This document shows, in pieces, positions 23,960 through 32,512 of a stretch of 35,709 bases of DNA. Origin of the DNA: Clostridiales bacterium (lineage in GTDB: Bacteria > Bacillota > Clostridia > Saccharofermentanales > Saccharofermentanaceae); NCBI GenBank assembly GCA_017550385.1, contig JAFZPJ010000010.1:1-35709 (forward strand). The letters are read 5' to 3'. The translations under genes were made by a program, and so were the position numbers. Under the pieces are notes generated by a model. That model had not been told where the DNA came from. It was given only the letters and a program-made list of their open reading frames with translations, and made no database searches. The number at the start of each line of letters is the position of its first letter. Position 1 is the first letter of the stretch.

Positions 23960-25477
23960 GTGTCCGACCGTAAGATTTATTCTTTCTACAAAGGTTTATT
24001 TCCGGGGGACGTTTTGAACTTTTCAAAACGTTCTCCTTTTGTCAAGGAAATAATGCTGGAGAGGATATATCCCAGACGCGTTATCCTTCCCATGAAGATG
24101 CATTACGGCGTGCCGGCAGTACCGATCGTAGGGAAGGGTGATCTTGTCAAAGCAGGCCAGTGCGTCGGCCTTCCCGAGAAAGGCGCTTTCTCCGTTCCCG
24201 TTCATACGGGCGTATCCGGCAAGGTTACGGACATCAAGGAGATAACGCTTCCCAACGGCATCAGGACTCCCGCAGTATTCATCGAAAACGACATGAAGCG
24301 CACGCGCCTCGATTCGCTCAAGCCGAGGAGCTCCCTGAAACTGTCTGCGACTGAGACCATAGGCGTCATCAGGAATGCCGGCATCTGCGGAATGGGCGGT
24401 GAGGGCATCCCGACTGCGGCAAAACTTGCCAGGGCAAGGGGAAAAGCCGTCACGGATTTCCTCGTCAACTGCCTTCAGAGCGAACCATATTCCACATCCG
24501 ATCTTACTGCGATCGTCGAATATCCTGACTATGTAGTCATGGGCGCCGCTGCCTGCGCGAGAGCCGTAGGTGCGGCAAATCTTTACTTCCTGATCTCCAA
24601 GGACAGGAAGGTTGAACGTGCCGCACTGGAAGCTTCCATCTCAAGGGCAAAGCGCGACTTCGAAGACCTCAATATCGAGATCAAGCTCTTCCGCGAGCGT
24701 TTCCCGCAGGGTTACTACAGACTTGTGGGTAAGGCTCTCTACGGCAAGATCATCGAAGAAGGAGAGACCATCGAAGATATCTGCGATGCAGTACTCTTCA
24801 ACTGTTCGACCATGCTCGCTTGCTGGGAAGCGATATCAGACAATATCCCTATGATGAGCAGGATCGTATCGCTGTCAGGAGGATCTTCCGGCGGACATAA
24901 CGTGCTCGTTCCTATCGGCACACCGGTATCCGAGCTTCTTGCAAATTCATACTCCGAAGACAGTTCGGAGAACAGGATAATCTGGGGCAACTGTCTTACG
25001 GGCATCGAGATCGATGACCCCGAGAACACGCCTATCATCAAGATGACTTCCGTTATCTCGGTAGTAAGGAAGACGGAGATCCCGAGGACTGCGTGCATTC
25101 ACTGCGGACTCTGCTCCGAGTGCTGCCCGGTATCCATATCGCCTAACATAATCTTCGAGATGCTCGCCCAGGGCCTCGGCCAGAAAGCGTCCGAAGAAGG
25201 CGCGAGAAGATGCATATCCTGCGGGTGCTGCTCTTATGTGTGCCCGGCCGGAATAGATCTTACGAGCGCTATTGCCGAGTTCGCCAACCGCGGCAAGGTC
25301 ATCGAAGCCAATACGCTTCTAGACAACAACGCGGCCGATCTCGATTATTCTATGCTCCCCGAGCAGGAGACTGCAGAAGCTTCGCTCCTTGAAGACTATT
25401 CAGAGGACGCCGGAGCAGAAGAGACTAAGGATGACGGTTCCATCGTTCTTCCGTTCGACGGAGGCAAGAAGATATGA
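23960..25477 (+). CDS. rnfC: RnfC-like electron transport subunit
   Basis: In the Rnf complex RnfC is the peripheral NADH- and FMN-binding subunit that passes electrons through two [4Fe-4S] clusters. This 505-residue protein has the N-terminal RnfC sandwich domain, the nucleotide/FMN loop GMGGEGIPTAAKL followed by EPYSTSD, an SLBB-like domain, and two intact motifs: C379-x2-C382-x2-C385-x3-C389 and C418-x2-C421-x2-C424-x3-C428. The tail after 450 is short and acidic, without the long Ala/Lys extension of proteobacterial RnfC. It starts with GTG, six bases after CGGAGG, 18 bases after the rpoD stop. It overlaps rnfD by four bases (ATGA). The family call is firm. Whether it works in a complete Rnf is doubtful. 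Confidence 0.88.
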   Translation: MSDRKIYSFYKGLFPGDVLNFSKRSPFVKEIMLERIYPRRVILPMKMHYGVPAVPIVGKGDLVKAGQCVGLPEKGAFSVPVHTGVSGKVTDIKEITLPNGIRTPAVFIENDMKRTRLDSLKPRSSLKLSATETIGVIRNAGICGMGGEGIPTAAKLARARGKAVTDFLVNCLQSEPYSTSDLTAIVEYPDYVVMGAAACARAVGAANLYFLISKDRKVERAALEASISRAKRDFEDLNIEIKLFRERFPQGYYRLVGKALYGKIIEEGETIEDICDAVLFNCSTMLACWEAISDNIPMMSRIVSLSGGSSGGHNVLVPIGTPVSELLANSYSEDSSENRIIWGNCLTGIEIDDPENTPIIKMTSVISVVRKTEIPRTACIHCGLCSECCPVSISPNIIFEMLAQGLGQKASEEGARRCISCGCCSYVCPAGIDLTSAIAEFANRGKVIEANTLLDNNAADLDYSMLPEQETAEASLLEDYSEDAGAEETKDDGSIVLPFDGGKKI

Positions 25478-26427
25478 TCAGGAAGACTCTCGCACCGTTC
25501 ATCCATACAGAGAAGAACGCACCTTATATCTACCTTACGATAATCGCGGCGCTGGTACCTGCCTGCTGCTACAGCATCTTCTATTACGGCGTCAGGGCTG
25601 CGATAATGCTCCTGGTATGTACGCTGTCATTCATGACCTGCGACATTATCTGTTCCAAGGTGTCCAGGCGTGACGGCAACGGCGAGTATTACGACCTGAG
25701 TTCCATCGTGTCAGGTCTTGTTTTCGCGCTGCTGCTGCCTCCCGATACTCCGGTTTACATCGCGCTGGCGGGCGTGCTGTTCGGTTCGGTGGTAACCAAG
25801 CAGATCTTCGGCGGCGCCGGCTCCAACATAATCAATCCCGCTGCCGGCGGAAGGCTCTTCATAGAGATGGTATTCCCGTCCGGGATGAGGGGCTTTGCAG
25901 AGCCCAGGGAAAACTGGTTCGGCATAGACAGCCTCATCAACGCTCCCTCGGGAGAATTTGTTCCCGAGTATTCTGACCTCAGCCTTATCGAGCTCGTGAG
26001 CGGTAATTTTGCCGGACTGCTCGGTGCTTCATGCGCGGCCCTTGCAGTGCTCGGAGCCATATTCCTCCTGATGCGCGGCAACCTGAGGCTTTATGCTCCG
26101 CTGTCGTACATCGCATCTCTGGCGGTGCTCTACTATGTGATGCATCCGGGTTCCGACATGCTGACATTCATGCTCTCTTCGGGTGTGTTCTTCGTCGCGG
26201 TGTTCATGCTCGGCGACATGACCACGATCCCTTCGAGGTTCGCCGCAGGTGCTTTCGCGGGCCTTGTGTGCGCTGTCCTTACGGTGGTGCTGCTGCCTCA
26301 CGTCTCGTTAGGAATGGCACTTATCGCACCGGTAGTTACCGTTAACCTGATGTCGTTCGTCATGGACTTCTTCTCGAAAACATTCTCCAGGCGCTCCAAG
26401 CCTTCGAGGGAGGTGGATGTCCTATGA
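25474..26427 (+). CDS. rnfD: RnfD/NqrB-like membrane subunit, flavinylation motif not visible
   Basis: RnfD is a polytopic protein that normally carries FMN bound to a Thr in an S/T-G-A-T-type motif. The 317-residue chain has about nine to ten spans and recognisable family segments: APYIYLTIIAALVPACC, GLVFALLLPPDTP, and QIFGGAGSNIINPAAGGRLF (residues 110-129). Where the flavin-linked motif should follow, in the loop around 150-162, the sequence is FGIDSLINAPSGEFV, with no Thr and no G-A-T. The usual G-E-T-S after the next segment is also replaced (LLGASCAAL). The fold is therefore RnfD, but covalent flavin attachment appears lost or moved. Four-base overlaps with rnfC and with the next gene indicate coupled translation. 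Confidence 0.85.
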   Translation: MIRKTLAPFIHTEKNAPYIYLTIIAALVPACCYSIFYYGVRAAIMLLVCTLSFMTCDIICSKVSRRDGNGEYYDLSSIVSGLVFALLLPPDTPVYIALAGVLFGSVVTKQIFGGAGSNIINPAAGGRLFIEMVFPSGMRGFAEPRENWFGIDSLINAPSGEFVPEYSDLSLIELVSGNFAGLLGASCAALAVLGAIFLLMRGNLRLYAPLSYIASLAVLYYVMHPGSDMLTFMLSSGVFFVAVFMLGDMTTIPSRFAAGAFAGLVCAVLTVVLLPHVSLGMALIAPVVTVNLMSFVMDFFSKTFSRRSKPSREVDVL

Positions 26428-27851
26428 TGACCCGCGCCCAGCTCAAGAGGTTCATTGCAGAGTGCGTCATCCTGCTGCTCGTCAGCTCCGTGCTGATCGT
26501 TGCAGGCTATATGGTCTCCTCGACCAAATCCGACATAAGGGTACAGATAAGCCTCGTCGAGCGTTTCAGCCCTGTGCTCAAGGCATCGTCTTTTGCTCCG
26601 ACCGGCGGCGCGGTGCTGGCTGATTATCCGGAGATCAACTCCGTGTATATCGGTTATGACAGCAACGGCGATCCTATAGGTTACGTCATCGATATGACTT
26701 CCGTTGCAGACGACGGGACGAAGCTCCACTTGCTCATCGGATTCGAATACGAGAACGCCAAGATAACCGGCATCACCAGAGTGGGCGACAGCGACGATAC
26801 ATATCAGATGAATCCCAATGCCTTCACTTCGATCACGAACAAGCTGACAGGAGCGCAGGTACCGATCGCTTTCATAAGTGAAGACGATACCGAGGACATC
26901 TCTTCTGAAGAAGCAAATCCCGCTACGGGTCTCAAGGACGGAACGTATTACGCCCAGATGCTGACCGATGATAAGAACGGCTATATTGATTACGTCGAGA
27001 TGGAGATCGAGGACGGCGTCATCACCAAGGTCAAATGGGACGCCTTCAACATAGACCCGACCACCGAGGTCAGGAGCCAGGCATCGCTGTCCGGCGCTTA
27101 TGAGATCCCCGGTATAGACTGGGCGACGCAGTCATATAACATCTGCCACGCGCTCCTCCTTACGCAGGATCCCGAAGCCCTGGCGATGAAGTCCGACGGC
27201 ACGACCGAGATCGTCGACGGCGTTACCTGCAATATCAGGGCGTTCGTGGAACTCTCGCTCGAGTGCATCGAGAACTCTAAGGCGGGCTTCGACAAGAACG
27301 ATTACATGGAGGCCCTGAGCGCTCTCTATAAGAACTGCACGGGCTATGCTCCCGAAGATACCGGCGTCATCAACAAGGACGGTTTCCTTGTGTATTCTTT
27401 CGAGAAGTATCCCGAGAAGTACTGCATCATGACGGATGGCGACGATCCCGAGATAATCGAGGTGCTCAGTGTCCTCGAGATAACGCAGATGATGCCCGAT
27501 GAAGTCGTTGATGACGATGAGCCTGAGGAGACGGAAGATACGGATCAGACCGGCATCACCGAAGAGACGATGGCAGAGACAACAGCAGAGACGGAAGTAA
27601 CGGAAGCGACTGAAGTAACCGAAGAGACCATTCCTGGCAGCACGAATCCGAACGGTGCTGAGGACGGTATCGTTCCAGGCAGCGGTGCCGATAAGCAGAT
27701 CCTTACTGACAGTATCGACGATCTGCCGCTGTCCGAGATAGAGACGTATATCATACCCGACGACCAATACTATGGTGATACGAGGCTGATGGTGCACATG
27801 TGCAACACCTGCTACAAATTCTTCAAAGATTATCTGAACTGGCTGGTATAA
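26424..27851 (+). CDS. divergent RnfG-like protein with an FMN-bind-like domain
   Basis: It occupies the rnfG position and has the same plan: a single N-terminal span (about 11-31) and an extracytoplasmic part. Residues 60-145 resemble the first part of RnfG (IGYVIDMTS ... LLIGFEYENAKITGITRVGD). Residues 169-290 look like an FMN-bind domain (KDGTYYAQM ... NGYIDYVEMEIEDGVITKVKWD). The flavinylation site D-x-V/I-S/T-G-A-T should stand near 265, but the sequence is VDGVTCNIRAFVEL. At 475 residues it is more than twice the usual RnfG length and ends in an acidic Thr/Glu-rich linker (about 365-410) and a small C-terminal region with two cysteines (CNTC). GGGAGG lies about ten bases before the ATG. 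The assignment rests on position and these segments. Confidence 0.62.
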   Translation: MMTRAQLKRFIAECVILLLVSSVLIVAGYMVSSTKSDIRVQISLVERFSPVLKASSFAPTGGAVLADYPEINSVYIGYDSNGDPIGYVIDMTSVADDGTKLHLLIGFEYENAKITGITRVGDSDDTYQMNPNAFTSITNKLTGAQVPIAFISEDDTEDISSEEANPATGLKDGTYYAQMLTDDKNGYIDYVEMEIEDGVITKVKWDAFNIDPTTEVRSQASLSGAYEIPGIDWATQSYNICHALLLTQDPEALAMKSDGTTEIVDGVTCNIRAFVELSLECIENSKAGFDKNDYMEALSALYKNCTGYAPEDTGVINKDGFLVYSFEKYPEKYCIMTDGDDPEIIEVLSVLEITQMMPDEVVDDDEPEETEDTDQTGITEETMAETTAETEVTEATEVTEETIPGSTNPNGAEDGIVPGSGADKQILTDSIDDLPLSEIETYIIPDDQYYGDTRLMVHMCNTCYKFFKDYLNWLV

Positions 27852-27852
27852 G

Positions 27853-29007
27853 ATGGGACTGTTTACTGAGAAATACAATACTCCGTTTGATAACGAGAGC
27901 AGCAGAAGGCCGTATAACGAGAAGCCTACTGCTCTTCACATCAAGCCTGCCGGATACATGACGACGAGAAGTGCGGTGTTCCTCGGATTCACGCTCGTCT
28001 CGCTGTGCATCGAATTCATCTTCGAGGGGCAGCTGCTATGGTGGCCTGCTCTGTGCAGCTTCGCGGTCCTCATGTTCTGGACGTTCACGTTCAGGTTCTT
28101 CATGCCGCGTAAACTCGCAGTACTGTCGCTCATTGCCTGCATAGGCCTGTTCTACGGATCCTGCGTTGCATCTTCGAAGCTCGGCTGGTGCAGCGCTTCT
28201 GCGTGCGCGGGATTCGTTCCCATGGCTCTCGGCATGATGACGCTGTCGAGGTTCTGCGCAGACGGTGAAGAGGAATACCGCCCCGCATCGGTACTGAAGG
28301 AAGTACTCCTTCCTTACCTTGCTGCCGTCTCGGTCGCTCTCGCGGGCACGTTCATAACGGCAATAGCTGAGAAGAGCTATATCTTCATAAGCCTGCTCGC
28401 AGCCACTGCGATCCTCATCTTCGGTTCATGGATGTATTCGGCACTGACGGGAACGCCTCATTATCTGACTTCAAGGGAACTTACGGAATTCTGGAACATC
28501 CCCGTTGCCGACTTCGAGGAGTTCAGGAGATTCTGCATCGCGAGGGCGGAGTTCGCTCTTGTATGTGCCGGATCTATTGCCGTATCTCTGGCATCCACGC
28601 ATTTCCTGGCGCCTGAGATCGCTTCGCTGGTCATCACGCCCGCATCGCTCCTCGTTGCTGTCGGACTCGGATATCTCATGATAATCACGGGCAGGCCCGG
28701 AGACCGCAGATCCATCTTCGGCACGCGCTACTTCATGAGCGAGGCCCTGATCGGCGCCGCGTTCGTAATGCTGCCCTTCATTAAGCTCCTTCCGGGAAGT
28801 CCTTCCCTTACGGCGGTAGTAACGGCATTTGTCTTTGCCGTTTGCGGCGACATCCTCGTGACCGGACTTCTGTCGGTCATAAGGAGAAGACTTATCTTCG
28901 TATCCAAATCCAAATTCATAGACGGACTGCCGTTTTATCTTATACTGGTATCATACGTCATCATGTTGTTCGAGACGGCGATCTACCACATTCCGGGCCT
29001 TATCTGA
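27853..29007 (+). CDS. multi-spanning membrane protein with clustered cysteines, unknown
   Basis: This 384-residue protein starts one base after the stop of the RnfG-like gene, where rnfE and rnfA would be expected. It is not homologous to them by eye. A polar N-terminal 35 residues precede about eleven hydrophobic segments. Cysteines are frequent: C52 and C68 in spans 1-2, C96 and C104 in span 3, C113 and C118 at the start of span 4, C135 after it. RnfA and RnfE carry a [2Fe-2S] cluster between them in the membrane, so a metal or redox role here is conceivable but unproven. No known family is recognised. The tight spacing and absence of a strong ribosome site suggest translation coupled to the RnfG-like gene. 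Confidence 0.6.
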   Translation: MGLFTEKYNTPFDNESSRRPYNEKPTALHIKPAGYMTTRSAVFLGFTLVSLCIEFIFEGQLLWWPALCSFAVLMFWTFTFRFFMPRKLAVLSLIACIGLFYGSCVASSKLGWCSASACAGFVPMALGMMTLSRFCADGEEEYRPASVLKEVLLPYLAAVSVALAGTFITAIAEKSYIFISLLAATAILIFGSWMYSALTGTPHYLTSRELTEFWNIPVADFEEFRRFCIARAEFALVCAGSIAVSLASTHFLAPEIASLVITPASLLVAVGLGYLMIITGRPGDRRSIFGTRYFMSEALIGAAFVMLPFIKLLPGSPSLTAVVTAFVFAVCGDILVTGLLSVIRRRLIFVSKSKFIDGLPFYLILVSYVIMLFETAIYHIPGLI

Positions 29008-29031
29008 TTGGGCCCGATCAGGAGGTTACAT

Positions 29032-30531
29032 ATGCTGACAAAGAGACTTTTTGGAATCGTCATGACTGCCGCGATGGTCATAAGCGGGTTTCCGCTAATG
29101 AGCAGCGCTGCGACGAGCGATGCTGCAGGCGGCATCACGCTGTCCGGTACCTGCCACGTCCAGGACTACGGCGATACCGAGGGAAAGTGGGATGAGACTA
29201 CGGGTATCCTTACTCTCGGCACTAGAGGCCAGTCCAAGAGGGTAGAGGCGATCACGATCAACTTCGAAAACAACACCGGCTACGGCGGAACTCTCCAGTA
29301 CCGTGTTCACGTACAGGACATCGGCTGGCAGGACTACCGCACGGCAGGCGAGATGGCAGGCACGTCAGGCCAGTCGAAGCGTCTCGAAGGAATCGAGATG
29401 GAGCTTACCGGCGACCTCGCTGCATACTACACTGTCGAATATGCCGTGCACATCCAGGACTACGGCGATGCGCAGGGCTTCGTATCTGACGGCGCGCTCG
29501 CAGGTACTACGGGCGAATCCAAGAGACTCGAAGAGGTACAGATAAGGATCGTTCCCAGAGGGACCGGCAATTCCACTTCGGTCAATTACCGTGTCCACAG
29601 ACAGGACTTCGGCTGGGAGAGCACATGGGCAAAAGACGGCAGCGAGTCCGGAACGACAGGCCAGTCCAAGAGACTTGAAGGCATTGAGATCCACCTTACC
29701 GGAAATCAGTATTCCGGCAGTATCGAATACCACACTCACGTTCAGAATATAGGATGGGAGACTGACTGGGCAAAGGACGGTGAGATGAGCGGTACCCAAG
29801 GTCTGAGTTACAGGCTCGAGGGCATCGAGATCAAGCTCACCGGCGAGGTGGCTAACTATTACGATGTATATTACAGAGTTCACGCTCAGGATTTCGGCTG
29901 GCTCGGCTGGGCAAAGAACGGTGAGATGAGCGGTACTTCCGGTCTGTCCAAGAGGCTTGAAGCGATCCAGATCGTTCTCGTAGCCAAGGGTCAGACACCT
30001 CCGGATACGCTCTGCGGCATTACTCCCAACAGACCTGATGATGCGAGCCTGACGGCAGCGGATTTCCCTCCTGGACTCATAACGGAAGGCAATCCTTTTG
30101 CACAGTGGTGCCTTGATACATTCCCCGCAGATCCTAATGCACCCGGCGCAGAAGGGAATACGTTCTACATTGCTTCATACAGCTGGCCTTATAAGTATGC
30201 CGGATCCTCTCCTGCAGGCTGCGACTGCTCGGGCTTCGTTGTGTATGTAATGAGAGAGTATTTCGGCAAGAGCGTGTATCACGGAATGCACAAGCTGGCG
30301 TTCAGCACGGGAACCGTTATCTCTTACAGCGAGCTTCAGCCCGGAGACTGGCTCTGTGATTCCACTTACTATCACGGATACGTCTATTTCTATGTCGGCA
30401 AAGACAACTACGGCCAAGACATAATCCTGGTCGGCAGTACCGACGGCGAGAATACGGTCGTTCCGACATTGAAGAGCTTTGATATCCAGGCCTGGCTTGA
30501 AGAGCCCGGCCACGATCTGAAGAGGGTGTAA
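29032..30531 (+). CDS. secreted ChW-repeat protein with NlpC/P60-like domain
   Basis: A signal peptide (KRLFGIVMTAAMVISG then FPLMSSAAT) leads into six ChW repeats over about residues 37-320. Each has the core V-H-x-Q-D/N-x-G-W (some with Y-G-D) and ends G-x-S-K/Y-R-L/V-E. ChW repeats are typical of clostridial surface proteins and are thought to bind cell wall or host ligands. After a linker, residues from about 380 form an NlpC/P60-type cysteine peptidase: AGCDCSGFVVYVM holds the nucleophile Cys, and YYHGYVYFYVG the catalytic His. It is likely to cut peptidoglycan stem peptides. GGAGG lies six bases before the ATG at 29032. The open frame before it has no ribosome site. Its stop overlaps the next ATG (TAATG). 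Confidence 0.85.
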   Translation: MLTKRLFGIVMTAAMVISGFPLMSSAATSDAAGGITLSGTCHVQDYGDTEGKWDETTGILTLGTRGQSKRVEAITINFENNTGYGGTLQYRVHVQDIGWQDYRTAGEMAGTSGQSKRLEGIEMELTGDLAAYYTVEYAVHIQDYGDAQGFVSDGALAGTTGESKRLEEVQIRIVPRGTGNSTSVNYRVHRQDFGWESTWAKDGSESGTTGQSKRLEGIEIHLTGNQYSGSIEYHTHVQNIGWETDWAKDGEMSGTQGLSYRLEGIEIKLTGEVANYYDVYYRVHAQDFGWLGWAKNGEMSGTSGLSKRLEAIQIVLVAKGQTPPDTLCGITPNRPDDASLTAADFPPGLITEGNPFAQWCLDTFPADPNAPGAEGNTFYIASYSWPYKYAGSSPAGCDCSGFVVYVMREYFGKSVYHGMHKLAFSTGTVISYSELQPGDWLCDSTYYHGYVYFYVGKDNYGQDIILVGSTDGENTVVPTLKSFDIQAWLEEPGHDLKRV

Positions 30532-31034
30532 TGAGATTAAGAGAGTACAAGAGTGAAGATGCACCTGTGATAGCAGGCTGGATAAGGAGCGAAGAAGAGC
30601 TCTACAGATGGTCTGCCGATATCTACGGGAAGTACCCGCTCACAGGGAAAGACATAGATGACAATTACTGCCGGGCGGTATCATCCGGCAGGTTCTTCCC
30701 GCTGACTGCCGAAGATGAGGACGGGAACGTGGCGGGACACTTCATCATAAGATATCCCGATCCGAATAATGATGACTCCGTCAGGTTCGGATTCGTCATA
30801 GTCGACCCGGATATCCGCGGCAAGGGATACGGAAGGCAGATGCTGCTCCTCGGTATCGAGTATGTCAGACAGAAGTTTGGAGCCGGAAGGATCGATCTCG
30901 GAGTCTTTGATAACAATCCCAAGGCAAGGCGCTGCTACGAGTCGGTCGGATTTACCGAATGCGGCGAACACCTGGTCGATACTCCCTTCGGTCAGTGGCA
31001 CTGCACGGATATGGAGATGTATACCGATGCTTGA
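30531..31034 (+). CDS. GNAT-family N-acetyltransferase
   Basis: This 167-residue acetyltransferase resembles the RimJ/RimL branch. The acetyl-CoA loop reads VDPDIRGKGYGRQMLLLG (R-G-K-G-Y-G-R), and the end of the fold has DNNPKARRCYESVGF, the usual N-x-x-A-x-x-x-Y-x-x-x-G-F signature. Substrates of such proteins, from ribosomal protein N-termini to antibiotics and small amines, cannot be predicted from sequence alone. It begins within the stop of the ChW gene (TAATG) and ends overlapping the start of tcdA by eight bases, so the three are coupled. A ribosome site is not obvious, in keeping with coupling. Confidence 0.88.
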   Translation: MRLREYKSEDAPVIAGWIRSEEELYRWSADIYGKYPLTGKDIDDNYCRAVSSGRFFPLTAEDEDGNVAGHFIIRYPDPNNDDSVRFGFVIVDPDIRGKGYGRQMLLLGIEYVRQKFGAGRIDLGVFDNNPKARRCYESVGFTECGEHLVDTPFGQWHCTDMEMYTDA

Positions 31035-31740
31035 GCAGTTTACGAGAACGCAGTTGCTGTATGGCGAGGAGGCCATGGAGAAGTTCAGGTCTTCGAGGGT
31101 CGCTGTTTTCGGAGTCGGCGGAGTCGGAGGCTATGTGGTCGAGGCTCTCGCCAGAAGCGGGATCGGCGCGCTCGATCTTATCGATAACGATACGGTCTGC
31201 CTGTCGAACATCAACCGCCAGATAATCGCGACGATGAAGACGGTCGGACAGTATAAGGTCGATGCCGCAGCAGAGAGGGTGCATGATATCAACCCCGACT
31301 GCGTTGTTCGTGCGTACAGATGTTTCTTTCTGCCGGAGACGAAGGATCAGTTTGATTTCGGTGAGTACGACTACGTAGTGGATGCGATCGATACCGTCAC
31401 GGGCAAGCTCGCGATCATCGAGAGCGCCAAGGAAGCAGGCGTGCCGGTAATATCTTCTATGGGGGCAGGAAACAAGCTCGATCCTTCAGGGTTCGAAGTG
31501 GCAGATATCTACAAGACATCGATCTGCCCTCTCGCGAAAGTAATGCGCCGCGAGTGCCGGAAGCGCGGCATCGAATCGCTCAAGGTCGTCTACTCCAAGG
31601 AGGAACCGATAACGCCTGTTGGAGATTGCGGGGAAGATACTGCCAAAAGGGCTGTCCCCGGTTCTACTGCGTTCGTTCCGTCCGTCGTAGGACTCATCAT
31701 CGCAGGTGAAGTCATCAACGACCTGGCCAAGGCCGATTAA
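31027..31740 (+). CDS. tcdA: tRNA threonylcarbamoyladenosine dehydratase (TcdA/CsdL)
   Basis: An E1-like ATP-dependent enzyme that cyclises t6A37 of ANN-decoding tRNAs to ct6A. The 237 residues contain the nucleotide-binding loop AVFGVGGVGGYVVEALARSG, the acidic strand end LIDNDTVCLSNINRQ, and D-A-I-D in VVDAIDTVTGK, all diagnostic of the YgdL/TcdA subgroup of the ThiF/MoeB/E1 superfamily. FTRTQLLYGEEAMEKF is the typical N-terminal helix of TcdA rather than MoeB. The ATG at 31027 gives this normal start. Upstream codons in the frame belong to the overlapped GNAT gene. nnrE follows after 10 bases behind GGAG. Confidence 0.92.
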   Translation: MLEQFTRTQLLYGEEAMEKFRSSRVAVFGVGGVGGYVVEALARSGIGALDLIDNDTVCLSNINRQIIATMKTVGQYKVDAAAERVHDINPDCVVRAYRCFFLPETKDQFDFGEYDYVVDAIDTVTGKLAIIESAKEAGVPVISSMGAGNKLDPSGFEVADIYKTSICPLAKVMRRECRKRGIESLKVVYSKEEPITPVGDCGEDTAKRAVPGSTAFVPSVVGLIIAGEVINDLAKAD

Positions 31741-31750
31741 GGAGTCTGCA

Positions 31751-32374
31751 ATGCCTGTCTGCGTATCTACTGAAGTAATGAGAGCAAGCGATAAATGGAC
31801 GATAGATAATCTCGTGCCGTCCAAGGAACTCATGGCAAGGGCAGGTAAGGCCATCTTCGACAGCTGCGAATGGAAGGCTCCCGTGGGGATCGTCTGCGGC
31901 AAGGGCAACAACGCAGGTGACGGGTTCGTGGTGGCAGGCCTTCTCGCAGATCACGGGATCGAATGCGAGATAGTGCTGCTGTATGAGGATTCGTTCTCGG
32001 AAGACGGCAGATATTACTACGATAAGTGCGTGGCGAAAGGCATAAAGACGGTAAGCACGGGCGATTACGGAAAGTACAACACCATCCTGGACTGCATCTA
32101 CGGCACCGGATTCAAAGGCGAGGTAAGAGAACCTGCAAGAAGTGCGATCGAGCAGATCAATGCTTCTTCCGCATATGTCGTGAGTGCCGACATCAACAGC
32201 GGCCTGAACGGCGATACGGGGCTGGGAGATCTCTACGTCATCTCGGACCTGACGGTCTCGATCGGCACCTATAAGTACGGACACTTCCTCGGTGCGGCAA
32301 AGGATGCGATGAAGGCAAAGGTCAACTGCGATATAGGCATAAAGATAATCGGGGAGACGAGGGAATTGCCTTAA
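31751..32374 (+). CDS. nnrE: NAD(P)H-hydrate epimerase (YjeF N-terminal domain)
   Basis: This 207-residue stand-alone YjeF_N protein is expected to epimerise damaged (hydrated) NAD(P)H so that the S-specific dehydratase can repair it. Key segments are the N-terminal helix MRASDKWTIDNLV, the loop VCGKGNNAGDGFVVAGLLA, DCIYGTGFKGEV and SADINSGLNGDTG, all characteristic. Most bacteria fuse this domain to the dehydratase NnrD; here the dehydratase half is absent and must be elsewhere if present. GGAG is seven bases from the ATG at 31751. It is the last gene of the co-directional run that begins at rnfC or rpoD. No terminator is visible before the tRNA promoter. Confidence 0.88.
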   Translation: MPVCVSTEVMRASDKWTIDNLVPSKELMARAGKAIFDSCEWKAPVGIVCGKGNNAGDGFVVAGLLADHGIECEIVLLYEDSFSEDGRYYYDKCVAKGIKTVSTGDYGKYNTILDCIYGTGFKGEVREPARSAIEQINASSAYVVSADINSGLNGDTGLGDLYVISDLTVSIGTYKYGHFLGAAKDAMKAKVNCDIGIKIIGETRELP

Positions 32375-32384
32375 AGCCCCTTGA

Positions 32385-32412
32385 TTGCAAGGGTTTAGAA
32401 TTGTGTTATAAT
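32385..32412 (+). promoter_or_regulatory. promoter of the tRNA-Arg gene
   Basis: TTGCAA (32385-32390), a 16-base spacer and TATAAT (32407-32412) end 16 bases before the mature tRNA. The leader would be very short, as is common for single tRNA genes. Confidence 0.6.
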
Positions 32413-32428
32413 ACAGTTCGCGTAAAGA

Positions 32429-32505
32429 GATTGTGTAGCTCAGCTGGATAGAGCGACCGCCTCCTAAGCGGTAGGCCAGCGGTTCGAATCCGCTCACGAT
32501 CACCA
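32429..32505 (+). tRNA. tRNA-Arg (anticodon CCT)
   Basis: All four arms fold: acceptor GATTGTG/CACGATC (one G-U pair), D stem GCTC/GAGC, anticodon stem ACCGC/GCGGT around C-T-C-C-T-A-A, and T stem AGCGG/CCGCT around TTCGAAT. The anticodon at 32463-32465 is CCT, which reads AGG. The CCA end is encoded (32503-32505). It is 77 bases long. The 3' half serves as the integration site of the element that follows. Confidence 0.97.
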
Positions 32506-32512
32506 ATGTTTT

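Noticed and set aside
23960-25477. NADH dehydrogenase/hydrogenase NuoF-type subunit instead of RnfC
   Set aside because: The N-terminal sandwich domain, two CxxCxxCxxxC clusters near the C-terminus and the rnfD neighbour fit RnfC. NuoF has a single C-terminal cluster of different spacing.
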